Positions 52,830 to 61,173 of a stretch of DNA of 64,000 bases are shown here, one piece after another. The position numbers and the translations under genes were made by a program. Location: assembly GCA_020633495.1 (NCBI GenBank), contig JACKDR010000017.1, positions 122,002-186,001 on the forward strand. The letters run 5' to 3'. Source of the DNA: Kofleriaceae bacterium. GTDB taxonomy: Bacteria > Myxococcota_A > Polyangia > Haliangiales > Haliangiaceae. A model generated the notes under the pieces. The model saw only the letters and a list, made by a program, of their open reading frames with translations, was not told where the DNA came from and did no database searches. Position 1 is the stretch's first letter; each line of letters begins with the position of its first letter.

Positions 52830-52835
52830 TATGCT
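52830..52835 (+). promoter_or_regulatory. -10-like TATGCT before amine oxidase gene
   Basis: TATGCT ends eight bases before the ATG at 52844. Confidence 0.45.
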
Positions 52836-52843
52836 CGCGGCAC

Positions 52844-54556
52844 ATGTCGCGCACCGGCGTCCTCGACCGCCTCCGCCGCCTCCTCGCCGCCGCCCACGTC
52901 GCCCGCCGCACCGGCCAGCGCCCCGCCGACGTCCTCGCCGCCGCCGCGGCGAGACGGCCCGCGCGGCGCGACGGCCCGAGCCGGCGGGCGTTCCTCGGCC
53001 AGGCCGCCGGCGCCGCGGCGCTGCTGCCGCTGGTCGGCTGCGGCGACAACGCCTCCGGCTACGACGTCCGCGCCACCGTCGCGGTGGTCGGCGGCGGCAT
53101 CGCCGGGCTGCACTGCGCCTACCGGCTCGCCGAGGCCGGCGTCGACGTCGTCCTGTTCGAGGCCTCCGATCGCACCGGCGGCCGCATGTACACCGCGCGC
53201 GACGCGTTCCCCGAGGGCCAGCTGTGCGAGCTCGGCGGCGAGTTGGTCGACACCGACCACGAGGTCATCCAGATCCTGTGCGGCGAGCTGGGGCTGACCC
53301 TCGACGATCTGCCCGCCGAGACCGCCGGGCTGCGCGCCGACACCTTCCACTTCGACGGCGGCGTCCTCGACGAGCAGGACCTCGCCGACGCGTTCACGCC
53401 GCTGGCCGCGACGATGGCGGCGACCGTCGCCGCGGCCGAGGCCGACGACGCCGAGTTCGCGCGCGTCGACGCGATGTCGATCCCGGCGTGGCTCGAGGGT
53501 GAGGCCGGGCTGGCCGCCGGCTCGCAGCTGCGCAAGATCCTCGAGATCACCTACACCGGCGAGTACGGCCTCGAGGCCGACGAGCAGTCGATCTTCAACC
53601 TGCTGTACCTGATCGACTACGACACCCCGGATCCGTTCCACATCTTCGGCGACTCCGACGAGCGCTTCCACGTCCACGAGGGCAACGACGCCGTGCCCGC
53701 GGCGCTGGCCGCGGCGCTGCCCGACGGCGTCATCCGGCTCGACCACGCGCTCGTCCGGGTGGTCGCGACCGGCGACGGCTACGACCTGAGCTTCCGCACC
53801 GGCGGCGGCGACGTCGCGGTCGCCGCCACCCACGTCGTCTTCGCGCTGCCGTTCACCAAGCTGCGCGAGGTCGATCTGGTCGACAGCGGCCTGCCCGCCG
53901 ACAAGCGGACGATCATCGACGAGCTCGGCTACGGCACCAACGCCAAGCTCATGCTCGGCTTCGACACCCGCGCCTGGGCCACCGGCTCGGGCGCGGCCGG
54001 CGGCTCGTACACCGACGTCGGCGAGCTGCAGTCGACCTGGGACTCGACCCGCGGCCAGGCCGGGGCCCGCGGCATCCTGACCAACTTCGTCGGCGGCGCC
54101 CGCGGCCTGTCGATCGGCGACGGCAGCGCCGAGAGCCAGGCGGCGATCGTCGTGCCGTGGGTCGACACGGTCTTCCCGGGCGCGGCCGCGGCCTACACCG
54201 CCGACAGCGCGGTCCGCATGCACTGGCCGACCCACCCGTTCACCCGCGGCAGCTACGCCTGCTACCGCCCCGGGCAGTGGGCGTTCTTCGGCCTCGAGGG
54301 CCAGCGCGCCGGCGATCTCCACTTCTGCGGCGAGCACACCTCCGAGGACTTCCAGGGCTACATGGAGGGCGGCGCCGAGACCGGCCTCGCGGTCGCGATG
54401 GAGATCCTCGACGATCTCGGCGTCGCGCCCAGCGCGCGGGCCGCGGCGATCGCCACGCGCGTGCTGCGCCGGCCGCGCGCGACCTACCACGCCGGCCTGT
54501 GGCGCGGCGAGCGCCGCCGGTGGCGCCGCCAGCAGCGGCGCCGCCTGGCCCGGTAG
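52844..54556 (+). CDS. Tat-exported flavin amine oxidase
   Basis: This 570-residue flavoprotein of the monoamine oxidase family has an N-terminal helical stretch (1-45), then a textbook twin-arginine signal SRRAFLGQAAGAAALLPLVGC with a lipobox Cys. The FAD motif is TVAVVGGGIAGLHCAYRLAEAGVDVVLFEASDRTGGRMYTAR. The C-terminal signature is GDLHFCGEHTSEDFQGYMEGGAETGLAVA. It would oxidise a primary or secondary amine in the periplasm or on the membrane, making an aldehyde, ammonia and peroxide. The last 40 residues are Arg-rich (RGERRRWRRQQRRR), unusual for an exported protein. The substrate is unknown. Confidence 0.88.
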   Translation: MSRTGVLDRLRRLLAAAHVARRTGQRPADVLAAAAARRPARRDGPSRRAFLGQAAGAAALLPLVGCGDNASGYDVRATVAVVGGGIAGLHCAYRLAEAGVDVVLFEASDRTGGRMYTARDAFPEGQLCELGGELVDTDHEVIQILCGELGLTLDDLPAETAGLRADTFHFDGGVLDEQDLADAFTPLAATMAATVAAAEADDAEFARVDAMSIPAWLEGEAGLAAGSQLRKILEITYTGEYGLEADEQSIFNLLYLIDYDTPDPFHIFGDSDERFHVHEGNDAVPAALAAALPDGVIRLDHALVRVVATGDGYDLSFRTGGGDVAVAATHVVFALPFTKLREVDLVDSGLPADKRTIIDELGYGTNAKLMLGFDTRAWATGSGAAGGSYTDVGELQSTWDSTRGQAGARGILTNFVGGARGLSIGDGSAESQAAIVVPWVDTVFPGAAAAYTADSAVRMHWPTHPFTRGSYACYRPGQWAFFGLEGQRAGDLHFCGEHTSEDFQGYMEGGAETGLAVAMEILDDLGVAPSARAAAIATRVLRRPRATYHAGLWRGERRRWRRQQRRRLAR

Positions 54557-54568
54557 CGGCGGGCGCCG

Positions 54569-55813
54569 CTACAGCGCGCCGCGCTCGGTCGGCGGCAGGT
54601 GCAGGCCGAAGCCGGCGTGCAGCGTCCGCAGCGCCAGCTCGGCGTACTTCTTGGCGACGACGACCGAGATCTTGATCTCGCTGGTCGTGATCAGCTGGAT
54701 GTTGATGCTCTCCGACGCCAGCAGCGTGAACATCCGCTTGGCGACGCCGGCGTGGGAGCGCATGCCGACGCCGACCACCGAGACCTTGCAGACGTCGTCG
54801 TCCCAGCTGACCCGCTCGGCCTCGTTGCCGACCAGGTCCGGGATCGTGCTGCGCAGGATGTCGACGGCGCGCCGGCGGTCGGCCAGCGGCACCGTGAAGG
54901 TCATGTCGGTGGTGCCGTCCCAGCTCTGGTTCTGCAGGATGACGTCGACGACGATGCTGGCGTCGGCCAGCGGCGCCAAGAGCTTGGCGGCGACGCCCGG
55001 GATGTCGGGCAGATCCTCGACGGTGATCTTGGCCTCGTCCTTGGCGACGGTGACGCCGGACACGACGACGTGCTCCATTTCCTTCTCCTCGGGGACGACC
55101 CAGGTGCCGGGCGCGTCCGAAAAGCTCGACCGGACGTGGATCGGCACGCCGTACTTCATGCCCAGCTCGACCGAGCGGATCTGCAGGACCTTGGCGCCGA
55201 GCGACGCCAGCTCGAGCATCTCCTCGTACGAGATGCGATCGATCTTGCGGGCGTCGGCGACGATGTTGGGGTCGGTGGTGTAGACGCCGTCGACGTCGGT
55301 GTAGATCTCGCACGCGTCGGCGGCGAGCGCGGCGGCGATCGCGACGCCGGTGGTGTCGGAGCCGCCGCGGCCCAGCGTCGTGATGTTGCCGGCCTCGTCG
55401 ACGCCCTGGAAGCCGGCGATCACCGCGACCTCGCCGGCGGCGAACGCGGCGCGCACCGGATCGGCCTCGATCGAGCGGATGCGGGCGCGCGCGAACGTGC
55501 TGTCGGTCTGGATCTTGACCTGGTGGCCGAGGAACGAGCGCGCCTTGCCGCCGAGCGCGCGGATCGCGAGCGCCAGCAGGCCGACCGAGACCTGCTCGCC
55601 GGTCGAGACGATGACGTCGACCTCGCGGTCGTTGGGATCCTCCTGGATCTGCGCCGCCAGCTTGAGCAGCCGGTTGGTCTCGCCGGACATCGCCGACACG
55701 ACGACCGCGACCTGGTGACCCTGGCGCTGGGTCTCGAGGCAGCGCCGCGCGACGTTCTGGATCCGGTCGATGGTCCCGACCGAGGTGCCGCCGTACTTCT
55801 GGACGATCAGCAT
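54569..55813 (-). CDS. lysC: Aspartate kinase
   Basis: This 414-residue enzyme phosphorylates aspartate in the first step of lysine, threonine and methionine synthesis. The N-terminal signature is MLIVQKYGGTSVGTIDRIQNVA; VIAGFQGVDEAGNITTLGRGGSDTTG and YTDVDGVYTTDP mark the substrate and ATP sites. Two ACT domains follow (about 265-405; KITVEDLPDIPGVAAKLL and VSVVGVGMRSHAGVAKRMF), expected to bind feedback amino acids. A promoter TTTACG-17-TATCCT precedes the ATG by nine bases. Confidence 0.97.
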   Translation of the reverse strand: MLIVQKYGGTSVGTIDRIQNVARRCLETQRQGHQVAVVVSAMSGETNRLLKLAAQIQEDPNDREVDVIVSTGEQVSVGLLALAIRALGGKARSFLGHQVKIQTDSTFARARIRSIEADPVRAAFAAGEVAVIAGFQGVDEAGNITTLGRGGSDTTGVAIAAALAADACEIYTDVDGVYTTDPNIVADARKIDRISYEEMLELASLGAKVLQIRSVELGMKYGVPIHVRSSFSDAPGTWVVPEEKEMEHVVVSGVTVAKDEAKITVEDLPDIPGVAAKLLAPLADASIVVDVILQNQSWDGTTDMTFTVPLADRRRAVDILRSTIPDLVGNEAERVSWDDDVCKVSVVGVGMRSHAGVAKRMFTLLASESINIQLITTSEIKISVVVAKKYAELALRTLHAGFGLHLPPTERGAL

Positions 55814-55822
55814 GCGCGGCGG

Positions 55823-55851
55823 AGGATACCGATCGGCGTGGCGGCCGTAAA
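55823..55851 (-). promoter_or_regulatory. Promoter for lysC
   Basis: On the minus strand TTTACG (55851 down to 55846), a 17-base spacer and TATCCT (55828 down to 55823) lie nine bases before the lysC ATG. Confidence 0.55.
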
Positions 55852-55888
55852 CGACAACTCGCCCGCCGCCGCGACGCGGCGCCGAAGC

Positions 55889-55919
55889 CGCGTCACGCGC
55901 CATCGCCGCGCGTGACGCG
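55889..55919. promoter_or_regulatory. 12-bp perfect dyad between lysC and cutA
   Basis: CGCGTCACGCGC (55889-55900) and its exact complement (55908-55919) flank a seven-base centre. The dyad lies upstream of both divergent genes and could be an operator; a hairpin is also possible. Confidence 0.5.
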
Positions 55920-56005
55920 CGTGGTGGCGTCGCCGGCGCGCGTCGTCGACGGCGCCGGCGGCGCGCGCGCGTGCCGGCGCCGGCGCCGGGGTGTAAGGAT
56001 CGGGC

Positions 56006-56332
56006 ATGGCAACCGACGTCCTGGTGGTCCTCTGCACCCTGCCGGCCGGCGACGCCGCCGCGGACATCGCCCGCGCGGTGGTCGAGGAGCGGCTCGCGGC
56101 GTGCGTCAACCTGGTCCCGGGCGTGCGCTCGATCTACAGCTGGGAGGGCCAGCTCCAGGACGACGCCGAGCAGCTCGCGATCCTCAAGACCACGATCGAT
56201 CGCTTCGAGGAGCTGCGCGCGCGCCTGCTCGCGCTGCACCCGGCGTCGGTGCCGGAGATCCTGGCGTTGCCGGTGCAGGACGGCCACCTCGCCTACCTGG
56301 GCTGGGTCCGCGACGCGGTCCGCGCGCCGTAG
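56006..56332 (+). CDS. cutA: CutA divalent-cation tolerance protein
   Basis: This 108-residue trimeric ferredoxin-fold protein has the family signatures ARAVVEERLAACVNLVPGVRSIYSWEGQLQDDAEQLAILKT and HPASVPEILALPVQDGHLAYLGWV. CutA is widely conserved and linked to copper tolerance, though its exact job is debated. It is divergent from lysC across a gap with a strong dyad. TAAGGAT occurs five bases before the ATG. Confidence 0.95.
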   Translation: MATDVLVVLCTLPAGDAAADIARAVVEERLAACVNLVPGVRSIYSWEGQLQDDAEQLAILKTTIDRFEELRARLLALHPASVPEILALPVQDGHLAYLGWVRDAVRAP

Positions 56333-56341
56333 CGAGCGCGG

Positions 56342-57082
56342 TCACGGCCGCGGCAGCCGCTGCGCCGGCGACCCCGGCCCGGGATCGAGCATCGGCAGCA
56401 GCAGCGCCAGCTCGCGGGTCACCAGGCGGACGCGGTGGCGCACGAAGTCGACGCCGTAGGGCGCGCCGAAGTAGACGATCAGCGCGGCGCCGTACCAGAA
56501 CGTCACCGCGTAGGCGTCGTGATCGACGACCTCGCCGTGCGAGCTGGTCCCCGCCGGCGCCGACGCGCTGGCCCGGCGCTCGAGCAGCGGCCAGCGCGCC
56601 TCGTCGAGCGCCTCCGGGGTGTGGGCCCACGCCAGCACCCGGTGGTCCACCACCAGGCACGCGTTGCGCGCGCCCTGCACCGCGGCGAGGGCGCCGAGGT
56701 AGGCGTGGATGCGGTCGGCCGCCTTCTCGGCGGCGTTGGCCGGCGTGTCGCCGATCGACAGCACCGGCAGCTCGGCGTCCCAGCGGCGCGCCGCCGCCCG
56801 CAGCGCCCGCACCGCGTGCTCGATCGCGATCGCGACCGTGTCGCCGGGGGCGGTGGCCGTCGCCGCGGCGCCGGTGTCGCCGTCGGCCGGCTCGGCGCCG
56901 AGCGCGAGGCGCAGCTCGCTGCCGCCGCCCAGCGGCGCGGTGTGGGTCCCGCCGTCGTCGTCGCCGTCGCCGCCGTCACCGTCGTCGCCGTCGGGCGGCG
57001 CGATCGTCGCGATCGTCGCGGCGGTGGCGCCGGTCGAGGCGAGCAGCTCGCGGAGGATGTCGCGGACCTCGTCGTCGAGCAC
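56342..57082 (-). CDS. Hypothetical protein, possibly roadblock-like
   Basis: This 246-residue soluble protein begins LDDEVRDILRELLASTGATAATIATI, passes through an acidic Gly/Asp linker (about 32-50), then an alpha/beta region with HAYLGALAAVQGARNACLVVDHRVLAWAH, AVTFWYGAALIVYFG and HRVRLVTRELALLLPML. The second half recalls roadblock/LC7 or GAF-like folds by eye only. Its GTG shares one base with the TAG of the Cys-rich upstream gene, so the two proteins are co-translated and may interact. I do not recognise a family. Confidence 0.5.
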   Translation of the reverse strand: MLDDEVRDILRELLASTGATAATIATIAPPDGDDGDGGDGDDDGGTHTAPLGGGSELRLALGAEPADGDTGAAATATAPGDTVAIAIEHAVRALRAAARRWDAELPVLSIGDTPANAAEKAADRIHAYLGALAAVQGARNACLVVDHRVLAWAHTPEALDEARWPLLERRASASAPAGTSSHGEVVDHDAYAVTFWYGAALIVYFGAPYGVDFVRHRVRLVTRELALLLPMLDPGPGSPAQRLPRP

Positions 57083-57810
57083 TACGCCTCCGTCCCGATC
57101 AGCTGGGTGACCACCGTCGTGGTCGGCTGGGGATAGAACAGGTAGTTCGCGGTGCAGGGCGCGTCGCCGCCGTACAGCGCCGGCCACGCCCCCGGCGCGA
57201 AGCCGGCCGGCGCCGCGGTGATCTCGCCGAAGTCGAGGTGCAGCAGGTCGTAGGCGGGCAGGATCGCGACCAGCCGCTGCATGCGACGCAGCAGCGGCGC
57301 GTCGTAGACGCCGGCGCGCGGCCGCTCGCGGATCATCCAGCCGGGGCCGGCGCCGCCGGCGTCGGCGTCGCCGGCCAGCGGCGTGGCGTCGATCGCGACC
57401 TCCTGGACCGCCGCGACCCGGGCCAGCGACGACAGGCACACCCGCAGGTAGCGCTCCTCGATCCGGCCGCCGGCGGCCGCGGTCGCCGCCCACTCGGCGG
57501 GGGGCGCGACGCCGTGGTCGCGGACCTGGACGATGCACGGCGGGCGCCCCAGGCACAGCACGTAGATCCAGTCGCAGCCGTCGTCGTCGGCGCCGGGCCG
57601 GAAGAACGCGGCGGCGTCGAGCTCGGCGGCGAGCTCCTCGGCCAGCGCCGCGCCCTCGTCCTCGCCGACCCCGGCGCGGGCGTCGTCGTCGGGCTCGCCC
57701 CAGGTCGCGGTCGGGTACAGCCGGGCCAGGGCCTGGTCGACGGCCCCGAGCATCGAGCCCTTGCGGTCGTCGCAGCCGGACTTGGAGGTGCAGTTGGTAC
57801 AGCCGCCCAC
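57082..57810 (-). CDS. Hypothetical protein with N-terminal Cys cluster
   Basis: This protein of about 242 residues has N-terminus VGGCTNCTSKSGCDDRKGS, with three Cys in the first 13 residues, suggesting a metal or iron-sulfur site. The rest is alpha/beta without a known motif (DDDGCDWIYVLCLGRPPCIVQVRDHG; RIEERYLRVCLSSLARVAAVQEVAIDATPL). GTG at 57810 is chosen because TACAGT ends seven bases before it. An in-frame ATG at 57837 overlaps the ATG of the divergent HD gene. The downstream gene overlaps its stop by one base. Confidence 0.5.
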   Translation of the reverse strand: MGGCTNCTSKSGCDDRKGSMLGAVDQALARLYPTATWGEPDDDARAGVGEDEGAALAEELAAELDAAAFFRPGADDDGCDWIYVLCLGRPPCIVQVRDHGVAPPAEWAATAAAGGRIEERYLRVCLSSLARVAAVQEVAIDATPLAGDADAGGAGPGWMIRERPRAGVYDAPLLRRMQRLVAILPAYDLLHLDFGEITAAPAGFAPGAWPALYGGDAPCTANYLFYPQPTTTVVTQLIGTEA

Positions 57811-57815
57811 GGGCC

Positions 57816-57824
57816 GTACTGTAC
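57816..57824. promoter_or_regulatory. Near-palindromic bidirectional -10 region
   Basis: GTACTGTAC is palindromic except for its central base. Read on the minus strand it gives TACAGT seven bases before the GTG at 57810; read on the plus strand it gives TACTGT 13 bases before the ATG at 57836. One melted region could serve both genes. Confidence 0.5.
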
Positions 57825-57835
57825 CAGCACTCGCC

Positions 57836-58444
57836 ATGACTCCCACGACGTCTCCGACCACCCCCGAGCGCATCCTCGCCACCCTCGACGGCCTCGACCC
57901 CCTGGGCGATCTGCCGCGCACCGGCTGGCTGCTGCGCGGCATCAACCCGTGCGAGTCGATCGCCGCGCACAGCCTCGCGGTCGCGCTGCTCACCGCGATG
58001 CTGTGCGACGCCTGCCGCGACGCCGGGCTCGGCGTCGACGGCGAGCTGGCGCTGCGCATGGCGCTGGTCCACGACGCGCCCGAGGCCCGCCTCGGCGACG
58101 TGCCCATGCCGGTCAAGACCCCGGCGCTCGACGCCGCGCTCGGGGTCGCCGAGGCGCGGCTCGCGGCGGAGCTGTTGACGCCGGCGCTGGTCGAGGCGTG
58201 GCAGGTCGCCGAGGCCGGCGAGACCGTCGAGGCCCGCCTGGTCAAGGCCGCCGACAAGCTGCAGATGCTGCACAAGCTGTGGTGCTACGAGCGCGCCGGG
58301 CGCCGCCACCCGCTGATGGAGGTCATGTGGGCCAACCCGGCCAACCTGCGCAGCCTCGACCTCGCGCCGGTGCGCGCGGTCTACGCCGCGCTGTTCGCGA
58401 GGGCGGGACGGCCGATGCCCACGCCCTCGCCGCCGGCGCCGTGA
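57836..58444 (+). CDS. HD-domain hydrolase, YfbR/HDDC2-like
   Basis: This 202-residue HD phosphohydrolase has RTGWLLRGINPCESIAAHSLAVALLTAML (first metal His), then ALVHDAPEARLGDVP (HD pair with Glu) and ARLVKAADKLQMLHKLW (last Asp). This layout matches YfbR/HDDC2-type 5'-deoxynucleotidases, though the usual Glu after the first block reads PCES. It probably hydrolyses a nucleotide monophosphate. Its 3' end overlaps the convergent kinase fusion gene by 64 bases. Confidence 0.82.
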   Translation: MTPTTSPTTPERILATLDGLDPLGDLPRTGWLLRGINPCESIAAHSLAVALLTAMLCDACRDAGLGVDGELALRMALVHDAPEARLGDVPMPVKTPALDAALGVAEARLAAELLTPALVEAWQVAEAGETVEARLVKAADKLQMLHKLWCYERAGRRHPLMEVMWANPANLRSLDLAPVRAVYAALFARAGRPMPTPSPPAP

Positions 58445-61173
58445 CCGCCGTCGTCGGGCGGGCCGCCGCCGGGCCCGGGGCCGGCGCCGTAGGTCGCGAT
58501 CCGCTGCGGCCCCACCGTCACCGACGGGCGCGGCCGTAGGGTCAGGCCGGCGTCGGCGACCAGGGCCTGGACCGCGGCGCTGATCCGGACCTCGCCGGGC
58601 AAGCCGGCGTGGGCGAGCGCGGTGGCGCGGACCAGCGCCGGGCCGTCGGGCGCGCCCCCGGTCGACAGCTCGCCGGCGTCGAGGCCGCAGCTGAGCGCGA
58701 CGCCGAGCCGCGCCGCGCCGCTGACGATCGCCTGGGCGCAGCGCACGGCGCGCACCGGGCCGTCGAACAGGTCGAGCGCGAGCAGCCCGGGGACCGGGTC
58801 GGCGGGGGCGCCGCGGTGGCGCGCGGTCTCGCGCGCGATCATGCCGACCAGCGTCCGGGCCTGATCGGCGGGCAGCGGGCTGCGCGCGCTGACCGCGACC
58901 ACCGTCGCGGTCAGCGCCGTCGACCACGCCTCGGTGGCGAGGCCGCCGAGGAAGTCGTGGATGCGATCGAGCACGGCCTCGGTGTCGCCGGCCCACGGCA
59001 CGTGGTCGGCGCCGGGCAGCTCGACGAGCTGCGCGTTGCGGATGTCGGCGGCGAGGTGGCGGGCGCCGACGACCGTGCGGTGGCGGTCGGCGCTGCGGTG
59101 GATGATCAGCGTCGGCGCCTTGATGCCGGGCAGGAGCGGCCGCAGATCGATCGCGGCGTCGGTCTGCAGGATCGTCGCCGCCGCCTGGCGGCTGGCCCCG
59201 TTGCGCAGCATCCCTGCCCACCACTGGCGGTAGCCGGGGTCGCGGCGCAGCGTCGGCGCCAGGACGTCGAGCGCCAGCGCGCTGCCCCAGCGGCGCCGGA
59301 CCACGGCGGCCTGATCGGCGGCGACCCGGCGCCGCGCCGCCAGGGTCGCGTCGTCGGCGGCCAGCGACGCGCCGATCGCGACCAGCGCCCGGACCCGGCC
59401 GGGGCGGGTCGCGGCGAGGGTCGCGGCGGCGGCCAGGCCGTCGCCCAGGGCCAGGAGCACGGCGCGGTCCGAGCGGACGGCGTCGAGGACCGCGACCGCG
59501 TCGTCGACCTGCTGCTCGAGGGTGGGCAGGCGGCCGCGATCCGACATGCCGATGCCGCGGCGGTCGAACAGCACGACCCGGCCCAGCGACGCCAGGTGCC
59601 GGAAGAAGCTGGCCGGCGCCGGGTGCTGCCACATCCGCTCGACGTGGGTGACCCAGTCGCCGAACACGACGATGTCGATGACGCCGCTGCCGACCACCTG
59701 GTAGCCGAGATCGGCGCCGTCGTGGGTGGCCCAGCGGGTCCGCGGCGGCGCCAGCGGCACCTCCCAGCGCCCGCGCGGCGCCGGCCGGCCCTTCATCCCG
59801 GCGGCGGCGTCGTCGAGGCCGCGCTGCACCACCATCGCCATGCGTCCGAACGCGACCGACCACGCGCGCGCGGTCTCGGGCTCCCAGTGGGGATCGAGCT
59901 CGCCGAGCGCGGCCAGCAGGGCCCGCCCCATCGTGCCGAGGTGGCGGGCGTCGAGGCCGCGGCCGAGGTGGCGGCGGCCCAGATCCTCGAGGACCGGCAC
60001 GACCTGGTCGGCGTGGCCGAGGTGCTCGACCGCGAGGCGTAGCGACATCTCGACGATGTGGCGCTGGATCCCCGGATCCGCCGGCAAGAGCTCGGCGACC
60101 TGGGGATCGCCGGCGAGCCACAGCTCGAAGAAGCGGGCCGCGAGGCGGCCGTTGACCTCGGCGACCCGCTCGCGCGACGCGCGCACCCGCTGGGCGTCGC
60201 GCTCCTCGTGATCGGCGAAGGCGGGGCGGTACAGCGCGGCGAGGTCCTCGAGCTTGTCGCGGATGTCGTCGAGCCCGACCGGGCGGTCCTCGGGGTGACG
60301 GCGGACCATGCGATCGACCAGCTCGGTGAGCGGGCGCGGCGCCGCGGGCACGAGCTCGACCAGCGACGGCAGATCGGTGTTGCGGCGGGCGTGGGCCAGC
60401 TCGATGCCGCGCAGCTCGACGTGGGGCAGCGCCCCGGCCAGCATCGCGTACAGGATGAGGCCCATCGAGTAGAGGTCGGAGCGCGGCGTCGCCGGCATGC
60501 CGGCCCACAGCTCGGGCGCGATGAACATCGGCGTGCCGACCAGGCTGTTGGCCGGGGTCAGCACCAGGTCGTCGACCCGCGGCCCGATCTCGCCGGTGAC
60601 CGCGGTGATCCGGCCGCTGTCGTGGGGCGTCGCCAGCAGCTCGGTGACGTCGTTCGGCGCCGGCGTGCCGTCCGCCATCATCCGGGCCAGGCCGAAGTCG
60701 AGCAGCTTGACCCGGCCCTGCTCGTCGAGCATGACGTTGGCCGGCTTGACGTCGCGGTGCAGGACGCCGCGGGCGTGGACCGCGGCGAGGCCGCGGGCCA
60801 GGCCGACCGCGATGCGCAGGACCTCGGGCCACGGCAGCGGCAGGCGCAGGGCGTCGAGGCGCTGGCCGCTGATGAACTCGTAGGCCAGGTACGGGTGGCC
60901 GTCGACCTGACCGATGCGATAGACCGCGACGACGTTGGGGTGGTGCAGGCGGGCGATCGCGCGGGCCTCGATGGCGAAGCGCTCGCGGGCGACCCGGTCG
61001 ACGAAGTCACCGACGATGAACTTGACCGCGACCAGTCGATCGAGGGCGCGGTCGTGGGCCAGGTAGACCGCGCCCATGCCCCCCGCGCCGAGCTGCCTCA
61101 CCAGCTGGAAGTCGTCGAAGGCGTCCGGCGGCGCCCATCCTGAGAGCCGAGCCACGGTGCCTACAACGTGCAC
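58381..61173 (-). CDS. Four-module protein: Ser/Thr kinase, globin-like, alpha/beta-hydrolase-like, class III cyclase-like
   Basis: This 930-residue soluble protein has a full kinase at residues 22-310: GAGGMGAVY, VAVKF (Lys51), LHRDVKPAN (Asp141) and DFGLAR (Asp159). Residues about 330-460 look like a globin: FFELWLAGDPQVAELL, a helix around His372, and LGRRHLGRG with His402 as proximal-ligand candidate, then RALLAALGELDPHWEPETARAWSVAF. Residues about 485-745 resemble the hydrolase of hydrolase-cyclase proteins (YQVVGSGVIDIVVF, RVVLFDRRGIGMSDRG), but the nucleophile Ser position is Gly577. Residues about 752-885 resemble a class III cyclase (DLFDGPVRAVRCAQAI, GLPGEVRISAAVQAL), but both metal Asp residues are missing. 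A gas- or redox-sensing kinase with two dead accessory domains is my inference. The start is GTG 61173, uncertain. Confidence 0.8.
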   Translation of the reverse strand: MHVVGTVARLSGWAPPDAFDDFQLVRQLGAGGMGAVYLAHDRALDRLVAVKFIVGDFVDRVARERFAIEARAIARLHHPNVVAVYRIGQVDGHPYLAYEFISGQRLDALRLPLPWPEVLRIAVGLARGLAAVHARGVLHRDVKPANVMLDEQGRVKLLDFGLARMMADGTPAPNDVTELLATPHDSGRITAVTGEIGPRVDDLVLTPANSLVGTPMFIAPELWAGMPATPRSDLYSMGLILYAMLAGALPHVELRGIELAHARRNTDLPSLVELVPAAPRPLTELVDRMVRRHPEDRPVGLDDIRDKLEDLAALYRPAFADHEERDAQRVRASRERVAEVNGRLAARFFELWLAGDPQVAELLPADPGIQRHIVEMSLRLAVEHLGHADQVVPVLEDLGRRHLGRGLDARHLGTMGRALLAALGELDPHWEPETARAWSVAFGRMAMVVQRGLDDAAAGMKGRPAPRGRWEVPLAPPRTRWATHDGADLGYQVVGSGVIDIVVFGDWVTHVERMWQHPAPASFFRHLASLGRVVLFDRRGIGMSDRGRLPTLEQQVDDAVAVLDAVRSDRAVLLALGDGLAAAATLAATRPGRVRALVAIGASLAADDATLAARRRVAADQAAVVRRRWGSALALDVLAPTLRRDPGYRQWWAGMLRNGASRQAAATILQTDAAIDLRPLLPGIKAPTLIIHRSADRHRTVVGARHLAADIRNAQLVELPGADHVPWAGDTEAVLDRIHDFLGGLATEAWSTALTATVVAVSARSPLPADQARTLVGMIARETARHRGAPADPVPGLLALDLFDGPVRAVRCAQAIVSGAARLGVALSCGLDAGELSTGGAPDGPALVRATALAHAGLPGEVRISAAVQALVADAGLTLRPRPSVTVGPQRIATYGAGPGPGGGPPDDGGHGAGGEGVGIGRPALANSAA

